The notes beneath the pieces were generated by a model, which was given only the letters and a program-made list of their open reading frames with translations, was not told the origin of the DNA and searched no databases. A program made the position numbers and the translations under genes. A stretch of DNA of 34,405 nucleotides from Thiotrichales bacterium (GTDB taxonomy: Bacteria > Pseudomonadota > Gammaproteobacteria > Francisellales > CACEW01): the NCBI GenBank assembly GCA_947478175.1, contig CANJUQ010000018.1:1-34405 (forward strand), in the 5' to 3' direction. Of this stretch, positions 25,052 to 34,346 are shown piece after piece. Each line of letters starts with the position of its first letter. Position 1 is the first letter of the stretch.

Positions 25052-25780
25052 ATGATACCCCCTAAAAAGCCCACGCTTTTCACCCATCTTTCAGGGGATC
25101 AAACCACGGCGTCTGAATTTTCAAAAGACATGACCAGCCGTAATGAATTATCACTCACGCTGACTATCTATTTAGAAAAAGGCGGGCATCTCATGGCAGT
25201 CTTATTGGGCTATGTCTTACGCGTCGCAGCGCCTAATATTTTTCGACACCCGCAAGAACCCATTCCAAAATTAAAAAATCTTTTGGAGCAAATCTTTAAA
25301 GTCGAAATTCATCCTAAAGATGAGCCCCTCACTCACACCCCCATTACTTTTACGTCTCAATCAAGCCATTCAACACAAAAAACCCCATCGACTTTAACCA
25401 TTTTTTTACGCTCGACGGATACACGCGTTGAGTTAAAAATTCTGGCAGATGGTTTATTCAATCCAGATTTAATTATTGAATACATGCGCTTTCTCATGGA
25501 GCAAATAGACAGCTTCAAACAAGTCAAAGCTGATCTTCATGTGGGTGATAACGCCACTCTGAGTGACTTAGATATTGCCGCGCAATTCGCCAGTTTTTTT
25601 ATTCGTGGGATACAAATTACCGGGAGCTCTCCCGCTGCGAATAACATTATTAATCAATCTTCCATGGCGGGCCTCGTAGGGGGTTGGTCCCCTCGATTTA
25701 TGCCGACCGATTCAAGCGGTCGAATTATCAAACCTGGCCAGCAAGGCAATACGACAGGATTACAGGGCCCGAAAACTTAA
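25052..25780 (+). CDS. Unrecognised 242-aa protein
   Basis: I do not recognise a family. AGAGGA lies 7 bases before the ATG. There is no signal peptide; one moderately hydrophobic stretch (GHLMAVLLGYVLRVAA, about 45-62) is too polar around it to be a sure membrane helix. The middle is rich in Thr and Ser (HTPITFTSQSSHSTQKTPST), followed by a more folded-looking part (ELKILADGLFNPDLIIEYMR, FMEQIDSFKQVKADLHVGD). The C-terminus from about 200 is Gly/Ser/Pro-rich and probably unstructured. It ends 5 bases from the convergent dioxygenase gene, with no terminator between. A secreted or lineage-specific protein is possible, but nothing in the sequence proves it. Confidence 0.7.
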   Translation: MIPPKKPTLFTHLSGDQTTASEFSKDMTSRNELSLTLTIYLEKGGHLMAVLLGYVLRVAAPNIFRHPQEPIPKLKNLLEQIFKVEIHPKDEPLTHTPITFTSQSSHSTQKTPSTLTIFLRSTDTRVELKILADGLFNPDLIIEYMRFLMEQIDSFKQVKADLHVGDNATLSDLDIAAQFASFFIRGIQITGSSPAANNIINQSSMAGLVGGWSPRFMPTDSSGRIIKPGQQGNTTGLQGPKT

Positions 25781-25785
25781 AAAAA

Positions 25786-26442
25786 TTATTGCATCAGTGT
25801 TGGCGTGGTCAAAATCAATACATCTCGATAAGCCGGACCCGGCCCCGCGGCATAGACTTTATTAGAATAGTGATAGACATGATTGTCATTCACTAAAAGT
25901 AATTCCCCTGGTCTCAAAGTCTTACATAGCATGGGCGTCTCGTCTTCTTTGTTTTGATAAATAAACGTCGTACCCCCTTTTAAATTATGTCGATTGACAC
26001 AAAAAATCCCTAGAAAATCCACATCATCTCTATGAACTCCCTCAGGCGCTGCTTCCGCAATGTTGTCCTTAACTACTTGGGTTCTCAGCATATGGACATC
26101 AAAAATAGTCTTAACGGGCAAGCCTGAAAAATGATGAAAAATTTTAACCAGCTCTAAAAAACTGGGCTCTTTTAATAAAGTCCTTTGGACTGGTGGATAC
26201 TCTCGAACAATATTGCCCGCAATCGGATTGATATAAGCACTCTGAAAAATTCGTCGCTCGGGTCTCACCAAAAGTTTCTCACCATCCCATTCCAAGCAAG
26301 ACAATCGATGGTGCCTAAACCCACCGGGAACATAAGGATCTAAAGGCATGTTTTCAAAATAAGGCGCCAATTTTGCTGTATCTACCTGAGGTAAAACTCT
26401 GAGAGATAATCTAAGACTGTGATCCCCTGTTTCTGATTTCAT
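25786..26442 (-). CDS. 2-oxoglutarate/Fe(II) dioxygenase (amino-acid hydroxylase type)
   Basis: The 218-aa protein resembles the 2OG-Fe_Oxy_2 family (PF10014), which includes bacterial free L-amino-acid hydroxylases such as isoleucine dioxygenase. The iron ligands are visible as EGVHRDDVDF (His-x-Asp) and the distal His in LLVNDNHVYHYS. The 2-oxoglutarate Arg is probably in GPAYRDVLILTTP. FRHHRLSCLEWDG near the N-terminus also fits. Such enzymes use 2-oxoglutarate and O2, giving succinate and CO2. The substrate cannot be told from sequence. GGG is present upstream of the ATG. It is convergent with the 242-aa gene and divergent from ubiG. Confidence 0.85.
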   Translation of the reverse strand: MKSETGDHSLRLSLRVLPQVDTAKLAPYFENMPLDPYVPGGFRHHRLSCLEWDGEKLLVRPERRIFQSAYINPIAGNIVREYPPVQRTLLKEPSFLELVKIFHHFSGLPVKTIFDVHMLRTQVVKDNIAEAAPEGVHRDDVDFLGIFCVNRHNLKGGTTFIYQNKEDETPMLCKTLRPGELLLVNDNHVYHYSNKVYAAGPGPAYRDVLILTTPTLMQ

Positions 26443-26621
26443 AAAACACCCTTTATTAGAAAATAAGAAAATTAAAAAAATAGAAATAAAGGCGTTGGTG
26501 ACTAATTAAGCAAGCTGACCAGCGCTCTTCACTCTCTTCTTGCTTATCTCCCTATTGTTTTCCCATCCCTAAAGTTAAACTCGCCGACTTTGTTCTACCC
26601 ACTGGGCTATAAAAACAAACT

Positions 26622-27338
26622 ATGAATACCAATCACTCTCCTGAAGAAATTCAAAAATTCGACGCGCTAGCTTCTCGCTTTTGGGATCCCAATGCTGAAT
26701 TCAAAACTTTGCATCAAGTTAATCCTTTAAGAACAGAATTTATTTTAGAAAATCTAGAAAAAACTCTGGGAACTTTCTCTGGCAAAACAGGCTTAGATAT
26801 TGGCTGTGGCGGCGGAATTCTCACCGAAGCTTTGGCTAAATCAGGCGCTCTTATGACTGGCATTGATCTAGCCCCTAGTGCCATTCAAGTCGCCAAGTTG
26901 CATCTTCTAGAATCCAATTTAAATATTAATTACCAGCAAATCAGCGTCGAAGAATTTTCTGATCAAAACCCCAATATGCTGTTTGATTTTATAACTTGCA
27001 TGGAAATGCTCGAACATGTCCCCAGCCCAGAAAGCATTATCAAAACGGCTTCTCAGATTTTAAAACCAAATGGTTTAATCTTTTTTTCGACTTTAAATAG
27101 AAACCTTAGAAGCTTTATTGAAGCCATTCTCGGGGCTGAATATTTATTAAAACTTATTCCTAAAGGCACTCATACCTACGAAAAATTTATTAAACCCGAA
27201 GAGCTAACTGCTATGGCCCGAAAATCAGGACTGATGCCCATTCAAGCCAAAGGGATTCATTATGATTTGTTCAGAAAGTTTTTTTATATCAATAATAAAA
27301 TAACAACTAACTATATGATTTGTTTTGTAAAGAATTAA
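26622..27338 (+). CDS. ubiG: Ubiquinone biosynthesis O-methyltransferase
   Basis: UbiG does both O-methylations of the ubiquinone ring, with S-adenosylmethionine. The 238-aa protein (E. coli 240) starts with EIQKFDALASRFWDPNAEFK and has the SAM site GLDIGCGGGILTEALAKSG followed by GIDLAPSAIQVAKLH. FDFITCMEMLEHVPSP is motif II, and FFSTLNRN plus AEYLLKLIPKGTHTYEKFI is the family's membrane-associating region. There is no clear Shine-Dalgarno sequence; TATAAA lies only 9 bases before the ATG, so a very short leader is possible. Confidence 0.95.
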   Translation: MNTNHSPEEIQKFDALASRFWDPNAEFKTLHQVNPLRTEFILENLEKTLGTFSGKTGLDIGCGGGILTEALAKSGALMTGIDLAPSAIQVAKLHLLESNLNINYQQISVEEFSDQNPNMLFDFITCMEMLEHVPSPESIIKTASQILKPNGLIFFSTLNRNLRSFIEAILGAEYLLKLIPKGTHTYEKFIKPEELTAMARKSGLMPIQAKGIHYDLFRKFFYINNKITTNYMICFVKN

Positions 27339-27353
27339 AAACTAACAAAATAA

Positions 27354-29027
27354 TTAAAATTTAATCAAAACTTTCTTACCAAAAAAAACAATGGCTAATT
27401 TTAAGATTTTTTTAATTCCCCGGGCCTCGAGTTCAGCTTGATAATTCTGAGAGTTAATTTGAGCCAGGGCTAACTTGGCTTCTTTGGCCATTAGTTTTTC
27501 AGTATCAGCGACTTTGAATTCCAAAATAATTCCAGGCTTTAAAATATCTTTGGGAATAATTAAAACATCATATCGGCCATTTCCAGCCTCCCTGTTTGAT
27601 AGCACTTGATGCGTGGATCTTAAATAAACCAGCATGCCTAAAACTAACGCATGATAAAATTTTTCAGGGTGATCTTCAGTTTTGTCAAAATCAAAATAGG
27701 ACATGGTTTCTTGCATATATTTCGAGAAACTTTTCTCGAAATTTACAACATCCCCAGAGACCAAAGCGTCTAACATTTTTTCGCCTTGTCTTGAATTATA
27801 TTTTTTAAGCCAGCCTAGAAAATAATTTTGGTAAACCCTCGTGATTTCTATATTAGGCAACGCAATTTCACAGCAATTATCTGTACTTTCACGATCAATG
27901 CTGACAATTTTTAAATAACCAGAAAACAATAAAAAGCTCCAGATCGCCTCTTCAATTCGATCATGAATCTCTGGGAAAGAGATTTTTTCATTGATGGGTT
28001 TTGTAATAGTTTTTCCCTGAATTAAAGCCTCAAAATCAAATTTAAAATCATCAGAAGCTTTGGCAATTAGATCTTCAATCACTTGACTAGATCCTGTATG
28101 AACCCAGTAGGGCTCAAAAATTTTATTCTTTGCAAAATTAATAATCGACCAGGGGTTATAGATAGCTAAATCACCGAATTTATAACCGTTATACCAGTCT
28201 CGAACTTTTTCTCTTTGATCTGAAAGACCTGCTTCATTACAGACCCAGTCCACTTCTTTTTCAGTAAACCCAAAGTACTGACCATAAAAATTAGAAAGCA
28301 TGGAATAGACCGTAATATTATTTAAGTCTGAAAACATTCCCTCTTTCGATACCCGCATAATGCCTGTCAAAACACTTTTATAAATAGCTGTGTTGTCTTT
28401 CAATCCTGAGCCTAAAAATCCCTGCATAAAAATTTTCATGGACTCATAAAAATCAAATTCCCAAGCGGCATGAATTGGCGTGTCGTATTCATCAATCAAA
28501 ACCCAAACTTTCTGCCCGTATTTTTTTTCTAGCATTTGTGAGAGCAATTTTAGACTTTGGGCGAGTTCTTCTTCAGAAGCTTTAGCTCTAGACAATCGAT
28601 CAAAAAGATCTAAATAAATAACATGGTTTGATTCTATGTATTCTCGTAAATTTTGGTGTGATGCAAACAGGGTTTGAATCAGAAGCCCAATGACTTCAAT
28701 GGCTGATTGATAATTATTTTTTTTAGCTTCTTTGAGAGAAATAAAAATAACAGGATATTTCCCCTGATGTTTCATGATTTCTGGATATTGGAAAACTTTT
28801 AAATTTTTAAATAAATTTTTATTTTTTTCTGTTTCTCTAATATCTAAAAAACATCTCAGCATGGTCATATTTAAAGTCTTGCCGAATCTTCTGGGGCGAG
28901 GAAATAAAATGACATTGGAAGCATCTTCAAATAAATCTTTAATCCATAAACTTTTATCAATATAAGTATTTTTATCATTAATAATTTTTGCAAAATCACT
29001 AGTGCCAATCGCAAAATCAACAGCCAT
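27354..29027 (-). CDS. AAA-ATPase-like/PD-(D/E)XK nuclease-superfamily protein
   Basis: This 557-aa protein belongs to the AAA-ATPase-like (PF09820) plus PD-(D/E)XK (PF08011) group, found in multiple copies in many symbionts, anaerobes and Legionellales. FPRPRRFGKTLNMTMLRCFL is Walker A (about 42-61) and VWVLIDEYDTPIHAAWEF is Walker B. GIMRVSKEGMFSDLNNI and WYNGYKFGDLAIYNPWSI are the family's typical central motifs. The C-terminus has NGRYDVLIIP and GIILEFKV, the nuclease-like core, then ALAQINSQNY. AAGGA lies 7 bases before the ATG. Function is unknown. Its 3' end is 15 bases from ubiG, convergent, with no clear terminator. Confidence 0.9.
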   Translation of the reverse strand: MAVDFAIGTSDFAKIINDKNTYIDKSLWIKDLFEDASNVILFPRPRRFGKTLNMTMLRCFLDIRETEKNKNLFKNLKVFQYPEIMKHQGKYPVIFISLKEAKKNNYQSAIEVIGLLIQTLFASHQNLREYIESNHVIYLDLFDRLSRAKASEEELAQSLKLLSQMLEKKYGQKVWVLIDEYDTPIHAAWEFDFYESMKIFMQGFLGSGLKDNTAIYKSVLTGIMRVSKEGMFSDLNNITVYSMLSNFYGQYFGFTEKEVDWVCNEAGLSDQREKVRDWYNGYKFGDLAIYNPWSIINFAKNKIFEPYWVHTGSSQVIEDLIAKASDDFKFDFEALIQGKTITKPINEKISFPEIHDRIEEAIWSFLLFSGYLKIVSIDRESTDNCCEIALPNIEITRVYQNYFLGWLKKYNSRQGEKMLDALVSGDVVNFEKSFSKYMQETMSYFDFDKTEDHPEKFYHALVLGMLVYLRSTHQVLSNREAGNGRYDVLIIPKDILKPGIILEFKVADTEKLMAKEAKLALAQINSQNYQAELEARGIKKILKLAIVFFGKKVLIKF

Positions 29028-29128
29028 ATTTAATCCTTCGAACGCCCTTCCAAAAAGGGGCGCATTGTAATCGAGAACTTGCCTAACAGGAATTTAGGAT
29101 ACCGCTTTACAAGCCCCCACCGCTCCCC

Positions 29129-29157
29129 ATGACAACCTCGTTCCTCTTGCCTATGAT
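29129..29157 (+). promoter_or_regulatory. Near-consensus promoter of ppc
   Basis: -35 ATGACA (29129-29134, 5 of 6), spacer exactly 17 bases, -10 TATGAT (29152-29157, 5 of 6). This predicts a start site near 29164 and a leader of about 35 bases. It is the best sigma-70 promoter in the window. Confidence 0.75.
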
Positions 29158-29198
29158 CGCGGCTCTTTTTTTCCTAAAGATAATTTCGGTGAAAAATC

Positions 29199-31883
29199 AT
29201 GGCTTCAGCTTTTCCAGACCCCAAAGAAAATAACCATCTCTTCGCTCTTAAACATAATGTCCATCTACTGGGTGAGATCTTAGGTCAAGTAATTACGGAA
29301 CAAACGTCTCAAGCTGTTTTTGATTTAATTGAAAAAATTCGAGATCTCTCTAAACGCACCCGCATCGAAGAAGATATCGACGCTGAACATGAATTATTTG
29401 CTCTAATTCACCAATTAGAGGACGAAGAATTAAGATTATTAGCGCGTGCTTTTGGTCAATTTTTAAATCTAGTTAACATTGCCGAAAGCACTGAGCATGC
29501 CCGAATGATTCGCGAGAAAGATAATCAACCATCTTCTGACAGCGCGATTATTCCCGGATCTCCAGAGACTTTATTTCCCTATTTAATTCAAGAATCAGGC
29601 ATCACCCCTAATGATTTATTTGAACAAGTCTGTTCTTTAAAAATTTCTTTAGTGCTGACAGCCCACCCCACTGAAGTCAAAAGACGGACATTAATTCGCC
29701 AATATCACAGAATTGCTGAATTATTAGACACTCAAGAACGGATGGTTTTAACGACGAATGAACGAACATCGATTATTAATCAGCTGAACGAATTAATTAC
29801 TGCTGTCTGGCAGACCGATGAAATTCGAAGACTGCGTCCCACGCCTCAGCATGAAGCAAAATTTGGATTCGCTGTGATTGAAAAAACTTTATGGCGCGCC
29901 ATTCCCAGTTATATGCGACGACTCGACAGTGCTTTATTTAAAAATACTGAACACCATTTGCCTCATGACATCGCCCCCATTCGAATGGGCTTATGGATGG
30001 GCGGAGATCGCGATGGAAACCCTAATGTAACCGCTCAAGTGACTGAAGATGTTTTATTACTCGGCCGCTGGATGGGCGCGGATTTATTTGCTAAAGACAT
30101 CGATGACCTGATCCAAAATCTCTCCATGCAAAAATGCAATAACAAAATCCGAGAAGTGGTCGGCGAAACCAATGAACCCTATCGTGTATTTCTAAGAATC
30201 TTGAGAGATAAATTAATCAACACCCGGAACCATTGCGAAGCTTTGCTAAAAAATCTCCCACTGAATGACTCGCTGTCTTTAATTGATGACATTGAACAAA
30301 TTCTTTCGCCCTTAGAACTCTGTCGTCAGTCTTTACTCGACTGCAAAGGCCGCGCCATCGCAACGGCACATTTACAAGATGTCATTACTAGAGCCCATGT
30401 GTTTGGATTGAATTTGGCCAAATTAGACATTCGCCAAGAATCCGTTGAACACAGCGCCGCGCTTTCTCAACTCACTCGTTACTTGGGCCTAGGCGAATAT
30501 GATCAATGGCTTGAAGAAGAAAAAGTTGAATTTTGTTTAACCGAATTAAAAAATCCGCGCCCCCTTTTACCCCTCAATTTAAAATTCGAGGGCTTGGCTC
30601 AAGAAGTCATGGATACGTTTAAAGTCATTGCCAAAGCGCATCCAGATTCTCTGGGAAATTATGTGATTTCCATGTCCAAAAGCGCATCGGATATTTTAGA
30701 AGTCATGCTGCTTCAAAAAATCTCTGGCGTTGAAGAACCCATGCCTGTCGTCCCATTATTTGAAACGCTGGATGATTTAAATAACGCCCCACAAATCATG
30801 AAGTCTTTATTTGAATCCAAAATTTATTGCGAGCTGATTAACCAAGAGCAAGAAATCATGATTGGCTATTCAGACTCTGGGAAAGATGCAGGAAAACTCG
30901 CGGCGAGCTGGGCGCAATACACCGCTCAAGCAGATTTATCTGAACTCGCTGAAAAATTTAATATCGAACTCACCTTCTTTCATGGTCGCGGCGGCTCAGT
31001 CGGACGTGGCGGCGGCCCTGTTCGAGATGCGTTACTTTCTCAACCACCGGGCTCCGTCAATGGCCGCATGCGAGTGACAGAACAAGGCGAAGTCATCGAA
31101 CAAAAATTTGGCATGCCTGTTCTCGCTCGTCATAACCTCATGCTTTATACCACTTCAGTTTTAGAAGCGACGTTACTACCTCCGCCTAGACCTAAACCTG
31201 AATGGATTGATCTCATGGATCAAATGAGTGACACGTCTTGTCATGCTTATCGCTCTGTTGTCAAAGAACAGGCCGATTTTGTTAGGTATTTTAGGGAAGT
31301 GACTCCAGAACAAGAGTTAGGCCGACTTTTGATTGGCTCCAGACCCGCTAAACGCAAAGCCACTGGCGGCGTTGAAAGTCTTCGGGCCATTCCTTGGATG
31401 TTCGCTTGGACTCAAACCCGCTTGATTCTTCCAGCTTGGTTAGGGGTCGGAGAAGCTTTGTTAGAAGCCATCAAAAATAATCAATTGGACTTATTAAAAA
31501 ACATGCTCTCCCAATGGCCCTTCTTTTTTTCTTTATTAGATTTATTACACATGGTTCTAGTCAAAGCTGACGCGAGAATTGCCGGGCTTTATGATCAAGA
31601 ACTCGCCCCTGAAGAATTAAAATCCTACGGTGAAGGCCTAAGAGATAAACTTTTACAAACCCGAAAAGCGCTAGAAACCATCATTGGGGATTCCGCTGAA
31701 AGTGAAAAAATGTCAAAACTCAGACACGGCTTATTTCTCAGAAATGCCTATGTAAATCCCATTAATATGATCCAAATAGAAGTGCTTAAGAGAATCAAAA
31801 CTCAGGGCGATAATCCTGTTTTATCAGATGCGCTATTACTATCTCTGACAGGCATTTCAGCAGGGATGAAAAATACGGGGTGA
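29199..31883 (+). CDS. ppc: Phosphoenolpyruvate carboxylase
   Basis: Ppc makes oxaloacetate from PEP and bicarbonate, refilling the TCA cycle. The 894-aa protein (E. coli 883) contains the catalytic His in LVLTAHPTEVKRRTLIRQY and GGDRDGNPNVT. IGYSDSGKDAGKLAASW is followed by the glycine-rich active-site loop FFHGRGGSVGRGGGP. GSRPAKRK and LRAIPWMFAWTQTR follow, and the C-terminus ends with NTG as in other PEP carboxylases. It has its own strong promoter and is followed by the long inverted repeat at 31922-31996. Together with sdh and suc it marks an active TCA cycle with anaplerosis. Confidence 0.97.
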   Translation: MASAFPDPKENNHLFALKHNVHLLGEILGQVITEQTSQAVFDLIEKIRDLSKRTRIEEDIDAEHELFALIHQLEDEELRLLARAFGQFLNLVNIAESTEHARMIREKDNQPSSDSAIIPGSPETLFPYLIQESGITPNDLFEQVCSLKISLVLTAHPTEVKRRTLIRQYHRIAELLDTQERMVLTTNERTSIINQLNELITAVWQTDEIRRLRPTPQHEAKFGFAVIEKTLWRAIPSYMRRLDSALFKNTEHHLPHDIAPIRMGLWMGGDRDGNPNVTAQVTEDVLLLGRWMGADLFAKDIDDLIQNLSMQKCNNKIREVVGETNEPYRVFLRILRDKLINTRNHCEALLKNLPLNDSLSLIDDIEQILSPLELCRQSLLDCKGRAIATAHLQDVITRAHVFGLNLAKLDIRQESVEHSAALSQLTRYLGLGEYDQWLEEEKVEFCLTELKNPRPLLPLNLKFEGLAQEVMDTFKVIAKAHPDSLGNYVISMSKSASDILEVMLLQKISGVEEPMPVVPLFETLDDLNNAPQIMKSLFESKIYCELINQEQEIMIGYSDSGKDAGKLAASWAQYTAQADLSELAEKFNIELTFFHGRGGSVGRGGGPVRDALLSQPPGSVNGRMRVTEQGEVIEQKFGMPVLARHNLMLYTTSVLEATLLPPPRPKPEWIDLMDQMSDTSCHAYRSVVKEQADFVRYFREVTPEQELGRLLIGSRPAKRKATGGVESLRAIPWMFAWTQTRLILPAWLGVGEALLEAIKNNQLDLLKNMLSQWPFFFSLLDLLHMVLVKADARIAGLYDQELAPEELKSYGEGLRDKLLQTRKALETIIGDSAESEKMSKLRHGLFLRNAYVNPINMIQIEVLKRIKTQGDNPVLSDALLLSLTGISAGMKNTG

Positions 31884-31921
31884 CTGGAAAGATCTGTTTT
31901 CCCTGCCCCACACCAGTCCTT

Positions 31922-31996
31922 GTAGGGGCGAATCTTGTATCCGCCCATGATCGGCGCCTGCCACGTAACGAGGGCGAATACAAGATTCGCCCCTAC
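31922..31996. repeat. Composite inverted repeat between ppc and the ankyrin gene (copy 5)
   Basis: Two 25-base arms (31922-31946 and 31972-31996) are inverted copies of each other with one mismatch, separated by 25 bases. Each arm is itself the palindromic unit GGGCGAAT...ATTCGCCCCTAC. The right arm equals copy 1 at 5310-5334. It can form a very stable hairpin between two convergent genes and may end both transcripts, although there is no U-run. Confidence 0.85.
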
Positions 31997-32008
31997 GCGA
32001 GCTGTAAT

Positions 32009-34294
32009 TTAGATTGGCGTCCCTGAAAACCCTGTGGGATAAATCCCCATTGGCATCATGGGCGGCAAGGGCAACCGTGGTGACCCATAAGGCATCATCA
32101 TTTGCGGAGCGCCAAACAACATGGCGGGCTGGGGGGCCATAGAATGCGGCCCAGGTTGATAAATATGAGGACGAGCAGGAAAAACCGTTTCTCCCGTTTC
32201 AAAACGTCGCGCAAATTCAGATCTAAAAGAAAAACTTTCTTGTTCAAGACCCGTGACAGTCGCTGAAAGCGCTTTGAATTCTTTCGTCATTGCCAACATC
32301 GCTAATTTCATGCCGTCCATATTACCCTGAACACTTGCACAAGGACTTGCACGAGTCTCTGAGCTAGCAACCGCTTCAGAGATCACCGTTCTTGTTAAAA
32401 CTATTTCTGCTGGAATGATCTCTGTTTGAGAAACAGTCAATTCTAAAACTAACTGACGCCGTCTGTTTTGTTCAAACTGTTTAAACAATTCAAATTCTCG
32501 TTCTTGTTGGGCTATTTGGGCCATTAGTTTTTCTTGTAGTCTCAATATTTCTGCTCTGAGGCTATTTATCTGTTGGAGATTTTCTTCTTGAGCCAATTTC
32601 AAACTTTCAATTTCTTTTTTAAGATCTGTATTAGCTCTCCTGGTTTTATATAAATTATCTTCTGTACCCACTTGCTGTTTTTTAAGAGTATCCAGCTCTT
32701 TTTTTAAACAATCTCTTTCTGCAGTGACTCCCGCAAGCTCCCATTGAAGCCCCTCCTGCCGAGTCGCTACAACGCCCTCTTCTTCTTTGTGAGCATGAGA
32801 TTTAAAGTGCTTCTTGCGCTGCTGAACCTGTTGAATCAATTGATGACGTTCAAGCGTTTTTGGGTTCGTCATCAATACTTCTTCCAAAACAAAAACATCA
32901 ATTTGATCTGTTTTATCTTGTGTTAATAACGCAGCAATCGTTGGATAAAACTGATTTTTAATCAAAATCCACATGACAGGATCATCGTCCCAACAAGGCT
33001 CATTAAGACAACTCAAAAAATCTTCTTTCATAAACCAATTAAACACAGAAAAATCATCACCTACTTTTTGAGCTGCAAGACCTAATAAAAATTGATGGGG
33101 AGAACCCAGCATGGCAAACTCATTTGATAATTTTCCTAGATAATTGCCCATGCATTGGATAATTTTTCGATCATTCAAATAGAGCGCCAAAGCAATCGGT
33201 GAAAGACCTGATCTATTCTGATGATGCGGATCTAAGCCGCTCTCCAAAAGCAGCTGAATGATAGAGTCAGATTGCCCACTCCAAATCGCGTAATGCAATA
33301 AATTATTGCCTGATTCATCTTGCGCATGAAGGTCTGGCGAATAACTAGAAACTAAAGGGGTAAAATATTCCTCTGCATCACGGCGATAACATGCCCGAAT
33401 ATGAGCCTGTGTAGCAAAAGGTTCAAAAAATTCTGTATTCGATAGCACGGGCTCTTTAATTTGCAATGACCCATCGGACGCTCTTGTATATTTCGCCAAA
33501 CTAAGCACTTTTTCGAGTAAGTGCCGCTGGACTTCTATGCAGTCTAAATCATCGCTAGAAGACGCCAACACAGCCTTCAGTAAAATCTTGGCAATGTGAG
33601 GAAACTTTTGATCAAAATCGTCTTGTGATGAAAAACGGATTCTCTTAAAAACTTCGTCATAACCCTCAATTTCTCGATTTTGAAGTGCAATCAACCATAC
33701 CAGCTGTAAGACAGCTTGATCATCTTTGATACTTTCAAGGTAACGTTTAAAAAGATCTAAATTAAAATTAAGAACCCCTGCATCCTCTACCAGAAACGCC
33801 TCAAAATGCCTTAACAACTCTTGATAGACTTCTTCCATTCCACCACCGGGTGAAGGCGCTTTTTTCTGCCGACTTGCTACAGCTTTTTCTGAAGCCTGTT
33901 TTTCTTGATTGACTCGGGCCATATTGATTAAAAATTTAACAATCTCAGAACCCTGACCACCCCACTGGGCATAACGCACAGGTGCATTGCCATATTGATC
34001 TTTTCGATCAAAAAACTCTGACCGACTGGCCATGGTCAGCTCTTCGAGCGTTGCACAGGCAACCATGATGTGGACTATCGGTGCCACAGGTTCAAATAAG
34101 TTATAACAAGGTACATAAACTTCTCCCGCTGTTTTTCTGCACCCCCAAGACCCATCTGATTTTTTACCATAGTGAATGAGCCCCATGACAAATTGAAAAA
34201 AAGATTTCTTTTCTTTAGATCCCTCAGGCGTCTCCAACGCTGTTATCAATGATGTCTTCAGCAATTCCCGGTCTGAAATGACGCATTGATACAT
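32009..34294 (-). CDS. Ankyrin-repeat and coiled-coil protein, effector candidate
   Basis: The 761-aa protein has no signal peptide or membrane segment. Residues 31-123 and 257-350 look like two copies of one module. Each has SDGS, then an FEPxAxxxHI segment, then an ankyrin-like helix pair (DQYGNAPVRYAQWGGQGSEI; DESGNNLLHYAIWSGQSDSI). The second is followed by another ankyrin repeat (DPHHQNRSGLSPIALALYLN). Residues about 515-620 are a long coiled coil (RDCLKKELDTLKKQ...EILRLQEKLMAQIAQ). The tail (705-761) is rich in Pro, Met and Gly. Ankyrin plus coiled-coil proteins are typical of type IV effectors in Legionella and Coxiella; that role is inference, with no secretion genes in the window. 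GAGAGG lies 3 bases before the ATG. Confidence 0.8.
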   Translation of the reverse strand: MYQCVISDRELLKTSLITALETPEGSKEKKSFFQFVMGLIHYGKKSDGSWGCRKTAGEVYVPCYNLFEPVAPIVHIMVACATLEELTMASRSEFFDRKDQYGNAPVRYAQWGGQGSEIVKFLINMARVNQEKQASEKAVASRQKKAPSPGGGMEEVYQELLRHFEAFLVEDAGVLNFNLDLFKRYLESIKDDQAVLQLVWLIALQNREIEGYDEVFKRIRFSSQDDFDQKFPHIAKILLKAVLASSSDDLDCIEVQRHLLEKVLSLAKYTRASDGSLQIKEPVLSNTEFFEPFATQAHIRACYRRDAEEYFTPLVSSYSPDLHAQDESGNNLLHYAIWSGQSDSIIQLLLESGLDPHHQNRSGLSPIALALYLNDRKIIQCMGNYLGKLSNEFAMLGSPHQFLLGLAAQKVGDDFSVFNWFMKEDFLSCLNEPCWDDDPVMWILIKNQFYPTIAALLTQDKTDQIDVFVLEEVLMTNPKTLERHQLIQQVQQRKKHFKSHAHKEEEGVVATRQEGLQWELAGVTAERDCLKKELDTLKKQQVGTEDNLYKTRRANTDLKKEIESLKLAQEENLQQINSLRAEILRLQEKLMAQIAQQEREFELFKQFEQNRRRQLVLELTVSQTEIIPAEIVLTRTVISEAVASSETRASPCASVQGNMDGMKLAMLAMTKEFKALSATVTGLEQESFSFRSEFARRFETGETVFPARPHIYQPGPHSMAPQPAMLFGAPQMMMPYGSPRLPLPPMMPMGIYPTGFSGTPI

Positions 34295-34346
34295 AAGCCT
34301 CTCAAAGGCATGCTTAATTTATTTTTCGCAACCTTTTGAGATAAAA

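Noticed and set aside
31795..31983. Minus-strand 62-aa frame at the end of ppc
   Set aside because: Its N-terminus is translated palindrome and the rest is antisense to ppc.
32744..32926. Plus-strand 60-aa frame inside the ankyrin gene
   Set aside because: Antisense to the coiled-coil coding region; Phe/Leu-rich shadow.
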